Shown here: positions 61,664 through 64,000 of the stretch, one piece after another
Layout: each line of letters opens with the position of its first letter
How positions within the stretch are numbered: the first letter of the stretch is position 1
Origin: Methylophilaceae bacterium
GTDB lineage: Bacteria; Pseudomonadota; Gammaproteobacteria; Burkholderiales; Methylophilaceae
Direction of reading: 5' to 3'
Assembly: GCA_029244935.1 (NCBI GenBank)
Contig: JAQWQF010000001.1
Coordinates: 1-64,000, forward strand
Length of the DNA: 64,000 bases
Notes under the pieces: generated by a model
The model's input: the letters and a program-made list of their open reading frames with translations, nothing else
Database searches by the model: none
What the model was told of the DNA's origin: nothing
Made by a program: the position numbers and the translations under genes

Positions 61664-62968
61664 ATGAAAGTATTAAGTAAGGTATTTACAGTCATAGTTT
61701 CTGCTATGTTGCTTACTGCAACTTCAGCCTATGCGGAACATCACGGGTCTAAAGGAATGAATGTTCCCAAGATCGGTTCAATGGTAGTTATGTCTGGTTT
61801 ATCAAACCCATGGGACATGACATTTACTAAAGATGGTTCTATGTTTTACACTGAAAAATGTGACGGCCTTTCAGTAAAAACAGCTTCTGGAAAAACACAT
61901 AAGCTTTATGGAATGAAAGGTTCTAAGGGTTATAAGAGTTCTGGTAATGATCTTTTTTGTAGTGGTCAAGCAGGTATGCTAGGCGTTGAATTAGATCCAA
62001 ACTTTAAAAAGAACCGTACACTCTATCTTTATTCTACATCAACCAAATATCATGGTTCTGGATGTAAAACCAATTTTGAAAGATGTGACGGTAATATTGT
62101 TATGAAATTCAAAGTTGCTAAAGATTTGTCAAAAATTTCTGGACGTACCGATATTGTTAAAGATATTCAGTACAAGCCATTTGAGTCTAATCAACCATTT
62201 GGTGGGCCAGGTGCGCACAACGGTGGAAGAATGGCATTTGGACCAGAAGGCTATCTTTGGGTAGGTACTGGTGACCGTCATAGAGGAGTTTGCCCTCAAG
62301 ATAATTCATTAGCTTGTGGTGTAGTTCTTAGAATTGACGGAAATGGTAAAGGCCATCCAAAAAATAAGATTAAAGCGGATAAACGTTTTTATACTTATGG
62401 CCATAGAAATGTTCAAGGTTTAGACTTCCGTCCAAGTGACGGCCAAGCATTTACTGCTGAACATGGACCTTGGCACAATGATGAAATTACTGCATTAGTA
62501 AACGGCGGTAATGGTGGCTGGGATCCACATGAAAAAAGAGCTGGCCGTGGTGCTTGTCCAGATCAATATTGTGGTTATGAGCCGAATCAAATGGAAGGTA
62601 TGACTCCTGCTGTTCGTGCTGCTTATACTCCAATGAGTGATACTCGTTTTAAAGATCTAATGCCTCCTGCTTGGAATAACAACGGCTACTCTCAAGGAAC
62701 TGGTTCTGCTGCTTTCTTGAAAGGTAAAAACTGGGGTATTTATGAAGGACGTTTAGCTACTGGAATCATGGGTATTGGTTTTGGTGGAACACCAGGTGGT
62801 ATGCGTATTGATATCGTTGATCTTGCTAAAGACGGAAAATCAGTTAAAAGTGTGATTCACATGCCTGTTGGCGTATCAAAGAGATTCCGTGGCCTAGAAA
62901 TGGGACCGGACAATGCTTTATATGCTACTACTGATGAAGGTGAAATTTATAAAGTTTCAGCTCAGTAG
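61664..62968 (+). CDS. PQQ-dependent sugar (aldose/sorbosone-type) dehydrogenase, exported
   Basis: Signal peptide; beta-propeller motifs GMLGVELDPNFKKN, GAHNGGRMAFGPEGYLWVGTGDRH, YGHRNVQGLDF, EHGPWHNDEI. Confidence 0.9.
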   Translation: MKVLSKVFTVIVSAMLLTATSAYAEHHGSKGMNVPKIGSMVVMSGLSNPWDMTFTKDGSMFYTEKCDGLSVKTASGKTHKLYGMKGSKGYKSSGNDLFCSGQAGMLGVELDPNFKKNRTLYLYSTSTKYHGSGCKTNFERCDGNIVMKFKVAKDLSKISGRTDIVKDIQYKPFESNQPFGGPGAHNGGRMAFGPEGYLWVGTGDRHRGVCPQDNSLACGVVLRIDGNGKGHPKNKIKADKRFYTYGHRNVQGLDFRPSDGQAFTAEHGPWHNDEITALVNGGNGGWDPHEKRAGRGACPDQYCGYEPNQMEGMTPAVRAAYTPMSDTRFKDLMPPAWNNNGYSQGTGSAAFLKGKNWGIYEGRLATGIMGIGFGGTPGGMRIDIVDLAKDGKSVKSVIHMPVGVSKRFRGLEMGPDNALYATTDEGEIYKVSAQ

Positions 62969-63014
62969 TTTTAAAATACTTGCCTAGCTTATAGCTATGC
63001 AGATATGATTAAAT

Positions 63015-63049
63015 AAAAACCCCCATTAATTTTAGTGGGGGTTTTTTTT
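63015..63049 (+). terminator. Strong Rho-independent terminator
   Basis: AAAAACCCCCA-TTAATTTTAG-TGGGGGTTTTTTTT. Confidence 0.92.
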
Positions 63050-63149
63050 AGATTTATAAATTAATTTTTTATAGAACTTTATTCGAAAACTATCCTCTTA
63101 AGAATTGATACAAAAATAATTTCACTGTAATGTTAGTTAAAGGGAGTGT

Positions 63150-63851
63150 TTGAAAATTTTATATTTATTAGCTAATCCTCAAAGAAAAATAATTTTTAAT
63201 TTTGCATTTCTATTCTTTTCTTTAATGGCGCATGCTGGAGAATCAAACTTGATAGATAAAAAACAACTTGTAGTTTTTGAATCTGAGACATGTGGCTCTT
63301 GTAAAGAGTTTGAGAAAGATGTAACAGCTAATTGGAAGTCATCATTTTCAATAGAAAAAACCTATAATATGCAGGCCCCAACTGGTCTTAAACTAAAAGA
63401 ATCTGTATGGGCTACCCCAACTATTGTTATGTTCGATGATGGTAAGGAAGTTTCGAGGTACACAGGTTACGATGGCAATAAACAAGCGTTTTGGAGATGG
63501 TTTGGGCAGAATACTATGACACCAGAGCAAAAAAGAATTGCCTTTGAAGATGGAACAGAGCCTGCCTTTAGCGGATCACTTCTTGATAATCATTTACCAG
63601 GTTATTACGTAGATCCATTAACGGGTGAGCGTTTATTTCGAAGTGATAAAAAATTTGATAGCGGAACTGGTTGGCCAAGCTTTTTTAATCCTGTTCCAGG
63701 TTCATTGGTATTTAATGACGATGGACGAAGGGTTGAAGTATTAAGTGCAAGTTCAGGCATTCATTTAGGCCATGTATTTAATGATGGCCCTCCACCAACT
63801 GGAAAACGTTATTGTATTAATAGTGCTGTATTGAAGTTTGTAGCCGACTAA
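63150..63851 (+). CDS. msrB: Exported thioredoxin-like domain fused to peptide methionine-(R)-S-oxide reductase MsrB
   Basis: Signal peptide; ETCGSCKEFEKDV Trx-like site; GYYVDPLTGERLFRSDKKFDSGTGWPSFF ... HLGHVFNDGPPPTGKRYCINSA MsrB signature; TTG start with GGGAG RBS. Confidence 0.92.
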   Translation: MKILYLLANPQRKIIFNFAFLFFSLMAHAGESNLIDKKQLVVFESETCGSCKEFEKDVTANWKSSFSIEKTYNMQAPTGLKLKESVWATPTIVMFDDGKEVSRYTGYDGNKQAFWRWFGQNTMTPEQKRIAFEDGTEPAFSGSLLDNHLPGYYVDPLTGERLFRSDKKFDSGTGWPSFFNPVPGSLVFNDDGRRVEVLSASSGIHLGHVFNDGPPPTGKRYCINSAVLKFVAD

Positions 63852-63875
63852 AAAATATCTAGTTTTGAGTGAACT

Positions 63876-64000
63876 ATGAAATCAATATATTGGTTTAGGA
63901 ATGATTTAAGAATAAATGATAACCACTCATTAAATTTAGCAATAGATAGGTCTGATAAGATTCTTTTTGTTTATATTCATGATATTGCAAATAAAAGAAA
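63876..64000 (+). CDS. Deoxyribodipyrimidine photolyase/cryptochrome family, N-terminal fragment (runs off window)
   Basis: MKSIYWFRNDLRINDNHSLNLAIDRSDKILFVYIHDIANKRK: WFRNDLRxxDN photolyase N-terminal motif. Confidence 0.88.
   Translation, partial: MKSIYWFRNDLRINDNHSLNLAIDRSDKILFVYIHDIANKR

Noticed and set aside
1-64000. CRISPR arrays, transposases, integrases, prophage genes or rRNA operons
   Set aside because: No regularly spaced direct repeats with unique spacers, no terminal inverted repeats flanking a transposase, and no phage or rRNA signatures seen on reading both strands.

Overview
AT-rich, densely packed bacterial chromosome segment. It looks like a streamlined proteobacterium, probably betaproteobacterial and Methylophilaceae/OM43-like. 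That placement is inferred from the beta-type L32 sequence, the queG-tsaE-amiC-miaA and gloB-methyltransferase-rnhA-dnaQ gene orders, and low GC; I ran no search. About 1-50 kb is mostly housekeeping: rpsB-tsf-pyrH-frr-uppS-cdsA-dxr-bamA-skp-lpxD-fabZ-lpxA-lpxB-rnhB, maf, pyruvate carboxylase subunits, rpmF-plsX-fabHDG-acpP-fabF-pabC-mltG-tmk-holB-tatD, fabI, peptide ABC permeases, mltD, gloB, rnhA, dnaQ, queD, orn, crcB, rne/rluC, sppA, pgi, queG-tsaE-amiC-miaA. About 50-64 kb is accessory-like. It holds a TPR/O-GlcNAc-transferase-like protein; a tightly overlapping nine-gene minus-strand operon for membrane-lipid modification (two Cfa-like methyltransferases, DUF1365, FAD oxidoreductase, desaturase, lipocalin, DUF6134-, DUF1295- and DUF2878-like); tRNA-Glu; a cytochrome c/PQQ sugar-dehydrogenase pair; an exported thioredoxin-MsrB fusion; and the start of a photolyase. 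The most interesting signals are the nine-gene lipid operon, a helically phased array of alternating GTAAC/GTTAC half-sites over the cytochrome c/PQQ-dehydrogenase promoter, the three-cysteine Trx-MsrB fusion, and clean absences of rseP and mutL from their usual positions.
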